NCBI GenBank assembly: GCA_002197995.1 | Contig: NGZR01000001.1 | Coordinates: 9,796,001 to 9,860,000 of the forward strand | DNA length: 64,000 nucleotides | Origin: Gaeumannomyces sp. JS-464 | Taxonomy: Eukaryota > Ascomycota > Sordariomycetes > Magnaporthales > Magnaporthaceae | Reading direction: 5' to 3' | Part shown: in pieces, positions 12,901 to 24,855 of the stretch | How positions within the stretch are numbered: the stretch's first letter is position 1 | Layout: the number at the start of each line of letters is the position of its first letter | Program-made: the position numbers and the translations under genes | Notes under the pieces: model-generated | The model's database searches: none | What the model was told of the DNA's origin: nothing | The model's input: the letters and a program-made list of their open reading frames with translations, nothing else

Positions 12901-13277
12901 CGCATACTTAATTAAAAAGGCTTTTACTTACCGCATTTATAAGCGTTAGGATTCGGGATTTAATAAGCTTTATTCTTATATTCCTACGAATTAAGTACTG
13001 GTTTAATACAAAATCCGAGGCATTAAGCAATGGCAAAGGATCCTTCCGGATATAAGTGCAGTAATAACTTTTACGGCCGAAAAGGGTTAAATCCACGCAC
13101 TTTAACGCCACAGGCCAAATTTCGTCGTTAATACAAACGGGCATAAAAAACGCGTAATTTTCGAATTAAGAGAAGGCTGTTTTCAGCACCGGAAAAATTA
13201 CTGTTCCGACTTTAATCGGCCAAATCACGTTTTTTATAGTTCCAACTCCAACCCCTTTCCTGCTATACCTTGCAAAT

Positions 13278-16200
13278 ATGGATGCATTGCACGTTTATTT
13301 AGATAATACGCGCAACGAGCTTATAAAAAACGACGGTACGCGCGTTCCGATTATAAAAAGGCACGGCTACCCTTGGTTTTTTTTCGACGACGTTACCCAC
13401 GTTACGACGGCAATTAGCTTTATAACGGAAACAAAAATCGCGGGAGCAGTTTTCCTTACGAAAGCTAAGTTAAAACGCGTGCATAAGCGCTTTAAGCACC
13501 CATTTGTCGATAAACTTTGGAACGTTTTAAAGCGTGCAAAGCACGAGGTTAATCGCGACTTTCGCAATAATTAATCGAATGTGCCATTTTTATTAAAAAA
13601 AGGGTCTTACATTATAACGCTTTCGATTTAAACTTTAAAACGATATCGATTTTAACTACGAAATAATTATAAACGTGTTTTACGTCGATTATAAGCCAAT
13701 CCTTTACGTAATCGATGCGAGCACAGCTTTTAATACTGCAGCGCTTTTTAAAAACATATCGGTAAAAAAAACGTGGGAAGCCTTTAAACGGTGTTAAATC
13801 GACGTTTATTTAAAGCCTTTTAACGTGATTTCCCACGATGCCGGTACCAACTTCGCCGCGAGCGAATTTTAAGCGGAAGTAAAGCTTTTTAGGATTATTT
13901 GTAAATAGGTCCCAATCGAAGCGCATGGTTAATCGGCAAAATTGAAAGATATTACGCCTTTTACGCCGGGCTTTTAATATTATCCGATAAAAGTGCCATT
14001 TATACACCTCGATTTAATGCTTTAAAAGCAGTAAAAGCCGTAAACGATACGGCCGGCCCCGACGGACTTGTTTTTACATTGCTCGTTTTTAAAGCAATGC
14101 TTCGAATTAGTAACGAATCGCCACTTTCGCAAACCCAGGTATAAAAAGCCGCTGCAATTAAAAAAGCCATGGCAAAAATCCGGATTTTACACGATAAACG
14201 ACGTATGTAAAAAGCATTAACTGCACGTAACGGACCGAACATAAAATGGGTGCTTCCTAGCTTTTTAGCTTTTGGAAGCGAAGTTTTAATGTTCCGGGAA
14301 AAGGACGGATGGTAAGGCTTGTATAAGGTTTTATCCACAACAAATACGTTAATTACGGTGGAAACGATTAACGGCAACGCGACTTTTAAAAGCACGGTGG
14401 TTAAACCTTACCATAAAATAAAAAAACTTATCGTGCAAAAATCCGAAAAGCAGCCAGCACCCTTCGAATACTTTAAGCCCGAATAGTTAAAACGCCGAAA
14501 GAAACCCCCGAAAAAAAAGGCCGCAAAATAGTAAAAGAAAAGCCCTAGGATTAAACAGCCATTTTATTTAAAATTACGGTATTACTTAAGGTTTTTAACA
14601 AACGAGGTCGCTTTTTGTAAAAACGCACAATTAACAATTGCAATAAAACGAAGCCCTCGGCAAATGCACACGACGTTTTTAAGCGCTAAAAAGCATTAAT
14701 CCTATTAATTAGCGATCCGACTTAAATAAAAAGGCAAAATCACAGCTCCCGGTCCACCATTTAAACAATTAACCTAATAAAAACTAAACGCACTTATCGG
14801 CGCTAAAGTAATTAAGCCGATCACTGGAAAAACCTTTAACGGAGCTACGATTTTTAGATTACGGATTATAAACGAGGTAAAAGGGCAAACCTCAAAGCCT
14901 TTTAAAAAATCGAAACTTGTGGCCACAAGATATAACGACGAGAAAAAACATAATATCCTTACGCAATTTTCTACGATTATAAAATGCAACCAACGATTAA
15001 TCCTAGCGATCGCATTATCGCTTACGCTTATAAAGTTTAGTTTAATAATTCGAAATATTAGCTAAACGTATACCCAGTCGGAATTAAAGTTGCAAAAAAA
15101 CGTTTTCCTGCGCTTACTTAAGAAGTTGTTAACATGGTTTAAACCGGGCACGTTGCTTAAGGTAATTAAACCCTTTTACGGGATCGCGGAATTAGGATTG
15201 CACTAGTTCGTTACTTACTAAAAGCATTATAAAAAGCGCCTAAATTGCTAAACGTTAAGCTACGATCTTTATTTACTTATTTTAAAAAGCGGATAAAGCT
15301 TTAAGATCGTAAGCATGTAAATAAACGATATTTTAAATTTTGGAAATCCGGACTTTTTAATAAAGGAAAAATTAGCGATTTAAAAAGCAAATTTTCGTAT
15401 AAAACCGAAATCGATCCTTATTTCGGGAAACGAAGCCGACTTTAACGGGTGCAAAATCCTAATAAGAAATTATAAGCTCGAAGTTCGATAAAAAAAATAG
15501 GGTAAAAGGTTCGAGCAATAAAAACCGATTTAAAAAGCTTAAATTATAAGTATGTCGTTTAAAAAGCTCGAAGCGCATATATTAATTCCATATGCTAACC
15601 GAAAGCCGCATTTAATTATTTTATAACGGCGTAAACTAAAAACCCGGGATAAAAAAACGTGGTTAAGTTAAATAAAAGGATTAAATGGCAAATCGATAAC
15701 GCTTAAAAAGGGCTAAAATACGTTCTATTAAATTTGCAAAAAACCAACCTTTACGTTTTTATAAACGGATTATTCGCAAACAATCCAAACCTAAGTTTAC
15801 AAATCGGGTTCGTAATTATATTAGGCAATAAAAAATCCGACGATTAAAAAACCAGCTTTTAGCTAATTAGGAACATTTTGCATTAAACGTTAATTAAATG
15901 CAAAAGGGTTATAAAAAGCGTTTTCGCAAGTGAGATTTACGGGATGGTTAACGGGTTTAATACAGTTTACGTTTTTAATTTAACGCTCGCAACGATTTTT
16001 AAAAAGCTAAATTAAAAAACCCCGAAGCTAATAATTTGCACCGATAGTTTTTCGCTATATTAATGCCTCGTACAATTGGGCATAATAGCGGAAAAAAAGC
16101 TTATAATTAATATTATAGCACTTAAAAAATTTTACGAAAAGCGCGAAATCGACGAGATTCGCTGGATCGCAAAATTAAATAATCCGGCAAACGCGATAAT

Positions 16201-16290
16201 TAAAGATTAGCTAAATAAAGCTTTGGAAGATTTGGTTACAAACAATACGATAACGGTACGAATTAAAAGTTAAGTAAAGCGCGAAAAACA
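13278..16290 (+). pseudogene. Copia Pol: GAG-pre-integrase, integrase, RT, RNase H
   Basis: In order: a GAG-pre-integrase motif (VHKRFKHPFVDKLWNVLKRA, about 13475-13535, in a 98-codon open stretch); an integrase core with IDAST (13705 on), SHDAGTNFA (13830 on) and later VPIEAHG, matching fungal copia integrases; a reverse transcriptase (about 14770-15400; SKLVATRYND, TYTQSE, KPFYGIAE) in which the catalytic D-D pair now reads MQINDI through G-to-A change; and an RNase H at 16030-16290 (ICTDSFSLY, CLVQLG, EIRWI, NPANA). Stops interrupt every domain, so no protein can be made. The order integrase before RT defines Ty1/copia. Confidence 0.88.
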
Positions 16291-17688
16291 ATAAAAAAAA
16301 GCGAAGGAAAGCAGTTAAAATCGATTTGTTATAACCTAAAAATAGCTAACGATGTAACTAAAAAAAACGAAATCGCCAAAACGCTAAAACAACCGGAAAA
16401 CGATCCTACGAACGACTATCCTAAGTTTTAGGAAAAACCTTTACCATTACCGGACATATTACTAACTTATTTGTTAATATTATTAGCATTTTTATCCTTT
16501 TTTCCCTTTTCGACCATCTTTTCGTTTTTATTTTCGTTATCGTTAGGAGCACCAAATAGGCTGTCCTTTGCTCCCAAAAACGCCGCATCGAATATACGCT
16601 AAACGGTAACGCGGCCCGCCGCTTTCCGCTTAGCAGCACTTATTTTAATAAAATTAGCGTTAACTTTACCGGCCTATTCCTTTTTTTAAAAAGGATTATG
16701 CATTTGGTAATGGTGCGCTATTTCGCGAAATCCTAGGAATAGCGAAAGCACGGTTAATAAAGCACTAAAGCAGCCAAATAACGGATTAGCTATTATACCT
16801 TATTAATAGTAGTTTCGCGGAAGTATTAGTTATAAACTTTTTGGCTGGAGCCACTGCGATTTTAGGATTACCGGTCGTTAGCGCAAAAAATTAGCAAACT
16901 AAAGCCTAAAAGATCACTTACACCGGCTAGCACGAATAACTAAAAGCACAAAACCAGCAACGGTTGCCGGCCGGCTCGGTGTTAAAACACCTAATCTTAT
17001 CGGACTTGCCGGCCAAAAGAGAGTTGAAACAATTTAGGCATAGGAACGATTTTTGTTTGCCTTTTGCAAGGCGCGGGCGAGCAAAAGTCTTGCCTTTTCC
17101 CTTTTTGGCACGAGTCCTTTTAACGCCACTGTTTAAAACCGTTTTAATGCCAATCTAACCTTTAGCGACGGATTTTCCTTTGTTAGATCCAGAAAAGCGG
17201 GAGGATACTATCGCGGTAATCGAACGATTAGCAAAATGGGAAAGCGGAGATCGGCAGGCAGGCAGTTAGTCGAGGCGTTGCGAGTATAAAAAGCCAATCC
17301 AAGATCACAACGATTAAGGTAACCTACGGCCCTTTATATATCCCAAGCCAGGCCCTGTAAGTTATACTCGCGATCCGTTCCTTCCTATTTAACAGATTAA
17401 TAAGCGCACGGCTTAATAGATTTTTATTAAGCTTGTTTACCGCTATTGCGCGCATTTAAATCGGCGCCATTTAATCCTACGAGCGCCTAACCAGGCATTG
17501 CCCCACTTTTTGTTATTCCTATTTACAGTTTTTACCGATATTAAACACGGCCCCTTTTTTCCTTCTTTTTCCCTTTATTCCCAAAATAAACTGCCAGATC
17601 CGGATTCCTTATTATTTAGTATTATTAAATCCCCGGATTTGGAAAACGAGCATTTACCGATGCACGCGCTTAAAGAAAGAATTGCCAG
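16290..17688 (+). other. Copia region between RNase H and the 3' LTR
   Basis: About 1.4 kb of internal sequence follows the RNase H domain. It contains short open frames only (for example 16964-17158 and 17498-17797), none recognisable. Its last part (17455-17688) is also kept in the two shortened copia derivatives, so it probably holds the polypurine tract and other cis signals for reverse transcription. Confidence 0.55.
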
Positions 17689-17924
17689 TGTTAATTCACG
17701 TAATTTAGCGCGTGCATCCAGAAAGGGCCCACGCCTCGTGGAGCCGCAGGCCCACGGGCCGTGCGCTCCCACGAGCTTACAAAAGGGGATTTTGTAATCC
17801 CCTTCCTGTAATTAGATTCCTACATAGACATGCATCACTACAAACACTAGTTCCAGATTTATAGATTTTTGTTTTTTCTTTTTAGGAGATCTCCGTGCCT
17901 ATAGGAGTACCACTCCTACCAACA
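17689..17924 (+). repeat. Copia 3' LTR
   Basis: 236 bases, TGTTAATTCAC to CCAACA, followed by the GAATA target duplication. It is slightly less mutated than the 5' LTR (end still CCAACA). Confidence 0.9.
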
Positions 17925-18037
17925 GAATAGTTTAAATGGATTTTTGGCGTTATTAGGTTGGCATGCGCGTCGATTAACCGAAGGTCGGGTGTAAGTGCGC
18001 GATTTGGTAATATGCGCGACTTACTAATAAACTACGT

Positions 18038-18243
18038 TATATAAAAAATAAATTTCCTTTTATTTTAAATAGTTTTAATTAAAACTTTAATATTAATTAA
18101 TTTAAATTAGCTTTTAAACATTTTTTAAAATAAGCAATTAAATTGTCCTTTTAAATTACGTGTTTTTTTATACTTAAACCAGCCATATTATTTTATCCAC
18201 CCCCGAAATGCTTTATTTTAAAAGCAAACCTTTAATTGTAACA
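18038..18243 (+). repeat. Gypsy LTR B, right part
   Basis: Continues the LTR interrupted at 8645, starting with the duplicated TA and ending TTGTAACA at 18243. Gag sequence of body B follows at once. Confidence 0.8.
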
Positions 18244-20341
18244 TTTTAACTAATTTTATTTAATATTTCGCTAAAAAAAAAACAATGCAATTATAACAAG
18301 TAGTAGTAAAAAGCCCGAAAAGGAAAAACCACGGTTTTTACTTTTAACAGTGTTAAATACGACTTTAACGAAGCCGCTAACACGGCCAGCTCTTTTAAAC
18401 TTATAACGAACGAAATCGCTAAAAGCTAAACCGAAATAAAGCAATTTATTACAAAGTTAGTATTTTTTAAAGCACTTATTGCAATTCGAGCGTACAAGTT
18501 TCCGTTTTTAAACCTTTACAAAAAGGAAAACAGTAAATTTAAAAGGTTTTTTACCGAATTTGTCACGGCATGTGGGGGGTTTCCCAGGCGCACGGGCCTG
18601 GCAGCCGATTAAATAAGCCCCTCCCAGGCAGATAAAGTGCACGGCACGCGCCCAGGCTTCCGGCCTCGATTTCTTCCTAATACATTTCTTTTTTGGCTTT
18701 TTTGCAGCCACCCTACCTGCCGTAATAAAATGCAAAAGCTATTTTAAGTTTTACGAATAACAATTTGTAACGAGGAATAAAAGGTTGTTTACGCTATTAT
18801 TAAGATAAACGGCAAAGTGAAATAATAGTTCCAACCGATTTAAAACGATTATTTAAAAAATATAAAAAATAGCTAAAAAGCTTACCAAAAATTATTTTTT
18901 GCTATTTCGAAATTTTCGGAAAAAATCGGCGAAATGTTTAGTATAATCGACGAAACCCAAATCGTTAAAAAGAACTTGCTGGTTTTTAAATAACGAGGGT
19001 TTATAACCAAATACGTTATAAATTTTTAACGGATTAACACTAAGCTTAATTAAAATAACGCTACGTTAATATTGCATTTTTATAACGGTTTGCGCGAAAA
19101 CGTAAAAAAGAAATTCGCGAAGGAAAATCGCTTTAAGTTTTTTTACAAATTACGTTAAAAACGCAATTAAAATTAGCGATAAACTATACGAACGTTAATA
19201 AAAAAAAGGATATAATTCCAAAAATGCGGCATAAAATAACAAGGTTAATTAAAAAAAGGCTAAGTAATAACTTATTACTGTTTATAAAACGCACCCCGGT
19301 TTAATAAACTTTAGCGCGAAAACCGTTTACTAGTAATAAAGTAGTAAAAAAGTAAAAAAAAAACCCCGAAAAACGGGAAATGCTTTAAATACAGCCAAAC
19401 CGGTTATATTAAAACAAATTGCTTTTAACGGGATAATAACCGCTAAATAGCTAACTTTTAACAAACGCAAAAAAGCCCGATATAAAAAAGGTTATGCTTT
19501 AAATCGGCGTTTAACTAAACGTGCTATTATAACGAGTTATATGCTATATATTAGTCCGATAAAAAAGTTATTAAATAATACTTTCGAAAACCACGAAATA
19601 TCGCTATGTTTAAAGCTATTAAAGTCGAATGCGATAGTAAAAAAAGTAGCGGGTTGTTTTCGGGTTTACAAACTCGAAAGAAAAAAACGACGTTATCCTT
19701 CGCTAGGTTTAAAAAAAAGGTAATTTTAAAAAGCGGTTCGAAAAAAAACAAGTTTAAAAAAAGTTTTTAAACTAAACACACCTTTTCCGAAAGTCGAAAA
19801 ACTTTAATACCGACGTTAAAATAAACCAAAACGGTTAAAACGTTAACGTCGCCCAGTTTTAAAAAAAGGCTAAAAAGGCTGCCCCCGAAAAACCGTCGGC
19901 CGTGCTTGTAACCCGAAAAGTTAAATGGAAAAGCTAATAAACTTTTACACCTTTTAACGTTTTAAAGTGTTTTAAAACGTTAAAGTTTTAAAACACTTTA
20001 ATAAACGGTTATATTACGCCACGTTAGCAAACGGAAATAACCGTTAACGTTTATTATAGTTTAACAACTAGCAAAAAGTTAAATACGTTAAATACTAATG
20101 CGATAACGCGCTCGAATTTAAAAAAGCCGCGTTAAATTTAAAAAATTACCTTAGTATTAATATAAAACATTTTAAGCATTTGCATTGTTTTTAAGCAAAA
20201 TGCGTTTAGAAAAAGTGCAAATTCCATTTAAAACCTAAGTTTAAACACGATTTCTTTTTACGGAAAAAAAAAGCAAATTTAAAATTAAGCCCCGTTTAAC
20301 ATTTTAATTATTATAATAAAAATTAGCTTAAATCGGCAAGT
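18244..20341 (+). mobile_element. Gypsy body B, 5' part only
   Basis: Begins after LTR B and aligns with bodies A and C through gag. The zinc knuckle at 19381-19422 reads CFKYSQTGYIKTNC: the second Cys and the His are both changed to Tyr by G-to-A and C-to-T transitions. The body stops at 20341, where the next LTR begins, at a point matching about 5784 in body A, so most of pol is missing. A MITE interrupts gag at 18556. Confidence 0.8.
18556..18733. mobile_element. GC-rich MITE inside gypsy gag
   Basis: Comparison with body C around 21080-21120 shows about 180 extra bases. The ends are inverted repeats: TTTGTCACGGCATG on the left and, reverse-complemented, TTTATTACGGCAGG on the right (12 of 14 match). 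The interior is GC-rich (AGGCGCACGGGCCTGG, GCACGGCACGCGCCCAGG) and nearly free of RIP, in sharp contrast to the flanks. No coding capacity. Either it arrived after RIP ceased here, or it was too short or too unique to be targeted. Confidence 0.65.
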
Positions 20342-20791
20342 TGTTACAACCAGCATGCAAACCTTAAATTACGAAACTAAAAAGCTTTAAATAATACTTT
20401 TACTTTGCACTACTTGCTAACGTAAAGCACGTAATTAAGTTTACTTAAATTAGATTTTTAAATTTTTGGATAAAGTTATAAATTTAAACTTTTTTTGGAT
20501 TTTTAAATAAAGCTACAAATTTAAAAGGATTTTTAAATTTTAAACAAAATTACAAATTTAAAAACTGTTAAAATAAAAGCAGCGTATATATAAAAATGGA
20601 TTTCTTATTATTTTAAATAGCTTTAACTAAAATTTCGGCATTAGTTAATTTAAATTAACTTTTAAACATTTTTTAAAGTAAGCAATTAAATTGTCTTTTT
20701 ATATTACGTGTTTTCTTATAACTAAACTAGCGATATTATTTTATCCACCCCCGAAATGCTTTACTTTAAAAGCAAACTTTTAATTATAACA
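20342..20791 (+). repeat. Gypsy LTR C
   Basis: 450 bases, TGTTACAACCAGCATGC to TTATAACA, uninterrupted; the best complete example of this LTR family here. It contains two GGATTTTTAAATTT-type repeats and is followed by gag of body C. Confidence 0.85.
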
Positions 20792-22459
20792 TTTTAACTA
20801 ATCCTATTTAACACTTTTTTAAAAAAAATAATAATACAATTATAACAAAAAATTATAAGCTTAAAAGGGGAAAAACCACGGTTTTTACTTTTAATAATGT
20901 TAAATACAATTTGAAAAAAGCTGTTAATACGGCTAGCTTTTTTAAACTTATAACGAACGAAATCGCTAAAAACTAAACCGAAGTAAAGCAATTTATTACG
21001 AAGTTGGTATCCTTTAAAACACTTATCGCAATTCGAGCATATAAATTCCCGTTTTTAAACTTTTATAAAAAGGAAAACGGTAAATTTAAAACGTTTTTTA
21101 CCAAATGCAAAAGTTATTTTAAATTTTACAAATAGCAATTCGTAAGCGAAAATAAAAAGTCGCGTACGCTGCTATTAAGCGGGACGGCAAAGTGAAAAAA
21201 TGTTTTTAACTAATTTAAAACGATTATTTTAAAAAATATAAAAATAGCTAAAAAGCTATTAAACTTATTTTCGTTAATTTCGAAACTTTCGAAAAAAAAT
21301 TTAAAAAAATGTTCGAAAAAGTTAACGAAACCTAAATCGCCGAAAAAGATTGCTAGGTTTTAAATAGTAAAAGCCCGCAATTAAATACATTGTAAACTTT
21401 TAACGGATTAGTATTAAATTCGATTTAAAGCGACGCTACGTTAATATTGCATTTTTATAACAGATTGCGTTAAAACGTAAAAAATAAACTCGCGAAACAA
21501 AATCGCCCCGAGTTTTTTACGGATTACGTTAAAAACGCGGTTCGTATTAACGATAAATTGTATAAACGATAACAAATTTTTTTTTTTTTAAAACACGATA
21601 TAAAATAATAAAGCTAATTAAAAAAAAGCTAAATAATAACTTATTACAGTTTACGAAAGGCATTTAAACGTTATAAACTTTAATACAAAAGCTGTTTACT
21701 AGTAATAAAAGTAGTAAAAAAAAATAAAAGCAAAACTTAAAAAACGGGAAGTGTTTTAAATGTAACGAAACCGGCTATATTAAAACAAACTGCTTTTAAC
21801 AGGATAATAACCGCTAAATAACTAACTTTTAATAAACGTAAAAAAAACCGATATAAAAAGGTTATATTTTAAAACGGCGTTTAATTAAACGTATTGCTAT
21901 AACAAATAATGCGTTATATATTAATTTAATAAAAAGTTACCGAATAGTACTTTTAAAAACCACGAAATATCGCTATGTTTAAAGCTATTAAAATCGTGTA
22001 CAATAGCAAAGGAAAAAAACGGATCGTTTTTAAACTTACGGATTTAAAAGGAAAAATAACACCGTTTTTTGCCAAATTTAAAAAGTGTAATTTTAAAAAG
22101 CGGTTTAAAAAAATAAGTTTAAAAAAAGCTTTTAAGCTAAACACACTTTTTTTAAAAGTTAAAAAATTTTAATACTAACGTTAAAGTAAATTAAAAAGGT
22201 TAAAATGTTAACGTCGTTTAGTTTTAAAAAAAAAGCTAAAAAAAACAGCCCCCGAAAAACCGTTAACCGTGCTTATAACTTAAAAGGTTAAATAAAAAAC
22301 CTAACGGGATTTTACATTTTTTAACAATTAAAGTGTTTTTAAAACGTTAAAGTTTTAAAATATTTTAATAAACCGTTATATTACGCCACCCCGGTAAACG
22401 GAAATAACAGCTAACTTTTATCGTAGTTTAATAATTAACAAAAAGTTAAATACGCTAGC

Positions 22460-24855
22460 TGTTAAATTACGTTAGCAGCGCGTGTATCGCCACGCTTCGT
22501 AAAGCCGCAAGCTTACGGGCCGTGCGCTCCCACGAGCTTATAAAAAGGGATTTTGCGATCCCCTTTTTGTAATTAAATTCCTACATAAACATGCATTACT
22601 ACAAATACCAGTTTTAAATTTTTAAATTTTTGTTTATTCCTTTTGGAAATTTCCGTGCTTATAAAAGTACCACTTTTACCATTACTAATTAATGTTGCTT
22701 AAAAAGGCAATACAAATAGCAAGGTAAAAGATTTAAACGTTTAATACTTTTTTCGAAAAAGCGATTAGGTTAACGTAAAAGTTTAAAAGCAAAGGAATCG
22801 AATTTTACTGCTCGGTAACGCGTTATACGGGAGTTAATCACGCATTAAAACCACCTTTTTATTGCAAACGATTAAACCTTTGTTTATAAAATTTAAATAA
22901 ACGTAAAAAAAGCGTTACGTAATCCTTTTAAACACCTTCCTACGTTAAACGATTGGACTTTTAAATCGTTCACTTAAACGATATTGCTCGTTAACCCCTA
23001 CCGATAACATGTCCGACATTTCGAAATAATAAGCGGAGGAGTTTAGCGATAAGTAACGTATAATTACAAAAAACACGCTTTTATTATACGATTTCCCAAA
23101 TTTTTAGCATAAAACATTAACATTACTTTTTTAATAAACCCTTTTTACAGCTTCGGAAAATTACTTAACGAAGTTTCCATTGCTTGCCGGAACGTATGGA
23201 TGTTTAAAACACTGCTTTTATACGGAAACACGTATAGCAATAACCTTTTAAGCGACGTATTTAAAAATTACGAAAGGTGGGAAGCAACGCATTTTAAAAA
23301 CCTCGATTAGCGGATCGCTCGAGTTTTCCGCAAGCATTTGGAAAATTACGGAATCCCAATCCCCGGTCCGCCAAAAGGGAAGCTTAACGAAAAACTTATG
23401 CAAATTATGCAATAGGAGTTAGTTTTTGGAATAACCCTATTAACCGAATCACAGCCCTTTTTTCCCCAAAATCGCACGAGCTTAAAACTAAACAATTACC
23501 CGATTAACGGTTTGGATGCTTTTAAACCGACGCGCCACGCCACCTTTTTAAAAAAGCTTACAACTAAGCAACAAATTGGCCGAAATAAAATCCAGGGATT
23601 ACTAAACTAACGGCCTATTACGACTAGTATGCAAACCTTAAGGCGGCAAAACGGAAAGGGCTTTAAGCGGTGCTTTTGCCCCGCACCCGAACACGTGGAG
23701 TTACGTAACCCCAGCTAAATCTTTAGATTTGTGTCGGTAGGACCCTAAATCCACAAAGCTAAAAAGATTTTTGGATTTGTGTTAAAAAAACCACAAATTT
23801 ATAAAGCTAAAAGGATTTTTAAATCTGTGTTAGTAAAACTACAAATCCACAAATTTAACTTAACACAAGGTAAAAAGCAACGTGTATATAAAGGATGGAT
23901 TTCTTACTGTTTTAGGTAGTTTTAACTAAGGCTTCGGTATTAATTAACCTAAGTTAGCTTTTAAGCATCCCCTGGGGCAAGCAATTAAATTGTCCTTTTA
24001 AATCACGTGTTTTTTTATTTACCAGCACTAGCGATATTGTCCTTTCCACCCCCGAAGTGCTTTATTTTAAAAGCAAACCTTTAATTGTAACACGGTTTAA
24101 AAATCCGTCTAGCTAATTTCCACCACCCTAAGCACTTCCGGCCAGCCAATTTGCAAATCTTTAAGCGCCCCCGGTTAACTAATTTACAGTTCCGCCGGTA
24201 CTAATAACTAATGCACGCGTTTAAAAAAAAGAATTGCTAGGATTGGATTATATGGCAACGCGTGCATTTGGGAAAGCCTTACGCGTCGTAAAGCCGCAAG
24301 CTTATGGGATACCTTTTTTATAACTCCATGCGATTTTTTCTTTGGCATTTTACTGTAACGCTAAGCAGTGGTACACCCGGCATATCGGTTATAGCTTTAA
24401 ATATGGAATTACCTAATTGCTCGAGCATATAAGCGGTTATTACCTAATCCTACGAACGCCTAACTAAGCATTACCCCATTTCCTACTTTTTTTATTTACA
24501 ATTATTACCGGTACCCGGCATAGCCTATTTGTTTTTTATTTTTTTATGTTTTTAAAAGATAAATGGCCGGATTTAAATTCGTTTTTTATTAGTTTTGTAA
24601 AATTTACGCGATTAAAAAATGAACTGCCAATGTTGGATTACGTTAGCAGCGCGTGCATCGCTACGCTTTGTAAAGCCGTAAGCTTACAGGCCGTGCGCTT
24701 TTACGAGCCTATAAAAGGGGATTTTACGATCCCCTTTTTGTAATTAGATTTTTACATAAATATGCATTACTACAAACACTAGTTCCAAATTTTTAAATCT
24801 TTGTTCATTCCTTTTGGAAATTTCCGTACTTATAAAAGTACCACTTTTACTAACA
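22460..24855 (+). mobile_element. Non-autonomous copia derivative, copy 1
   Basis: LTRs at 22460-22684 and 24631-24855 match the full copia LTRs, and CTAGC is duplicated at 22455-22459 and 24856-24860. Without the solo gypsy LTR inside it, the internal part is only about 1.5 kb. It has the 5' gag segment (matching 10635-11550), a short piece that looks like an LTR start (about 24240-24310), a piece matching 12090-12170, and the 3' end matching 17455-17688. Integrase and RT are absent. The same mosaic occurs at 27688-29627, so it is an amplified derivative and not a private deletion. Confidence 0.82.
23616..24092 (+). repeat. Solo gypsy LTR inside the copia derivative
   Basis: 477 bases, TATTACGACTAGTATGC to TTGTAACA. 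The 5-base flanks are CGGCC on the left (23611-23615) and CGGTT on the right (24093-24097), one duplication altered by RIP. This copy is much less AT-shifted than LTRs A-C and keeps a GGGCTTTAAGCGGTGC block, so it belongs to a younger insertion. Confidence 0.8.

Larger units (their letters stand above)
10400..17924 (+). mobile_element. Full-length Ty1/copia retrotransposon
   Basis: LTRs lie at 10400-10634 and 17689-17924 (TGTTAATTCAC start, CCAACA or CCAATA end), and GAATA is duplicated on both sides (10395-10399 and 17925-17929). The internal 7.05 kb carries gag, then integrase before reverse transcriptase, the copia order. It inserted into the end of the Fot1 transposase gene. RIP is clear but lighter than in the gypsy bodies, and stretches of 60-130 codons remain open. 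Shortened relatives lie at 22460 and 27688. Confidence 0.92.
8646..18037 (+). mobile_element. Fot1/pogo DNA transposon, split by a copia element
   Basis: Terminal inverted repeats of about 44 bases lie at 8646-8689 (ACGTGGTTTATTAGCAAGTC start) and 17994-18037 (reverse complement ACGTAGTTTATTAGTAAGTC). They are flanked by TA on each side, the target duplication of the Tc1/mariner superfamily. Removing the copia insertion (10400-17929 including one target copy) leaves an element of about 1.86 kb, the normal size of Fot1. It inserted into gypsy LTR B. TIR differences are RIP-type transitions. Confidence 0.9.
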
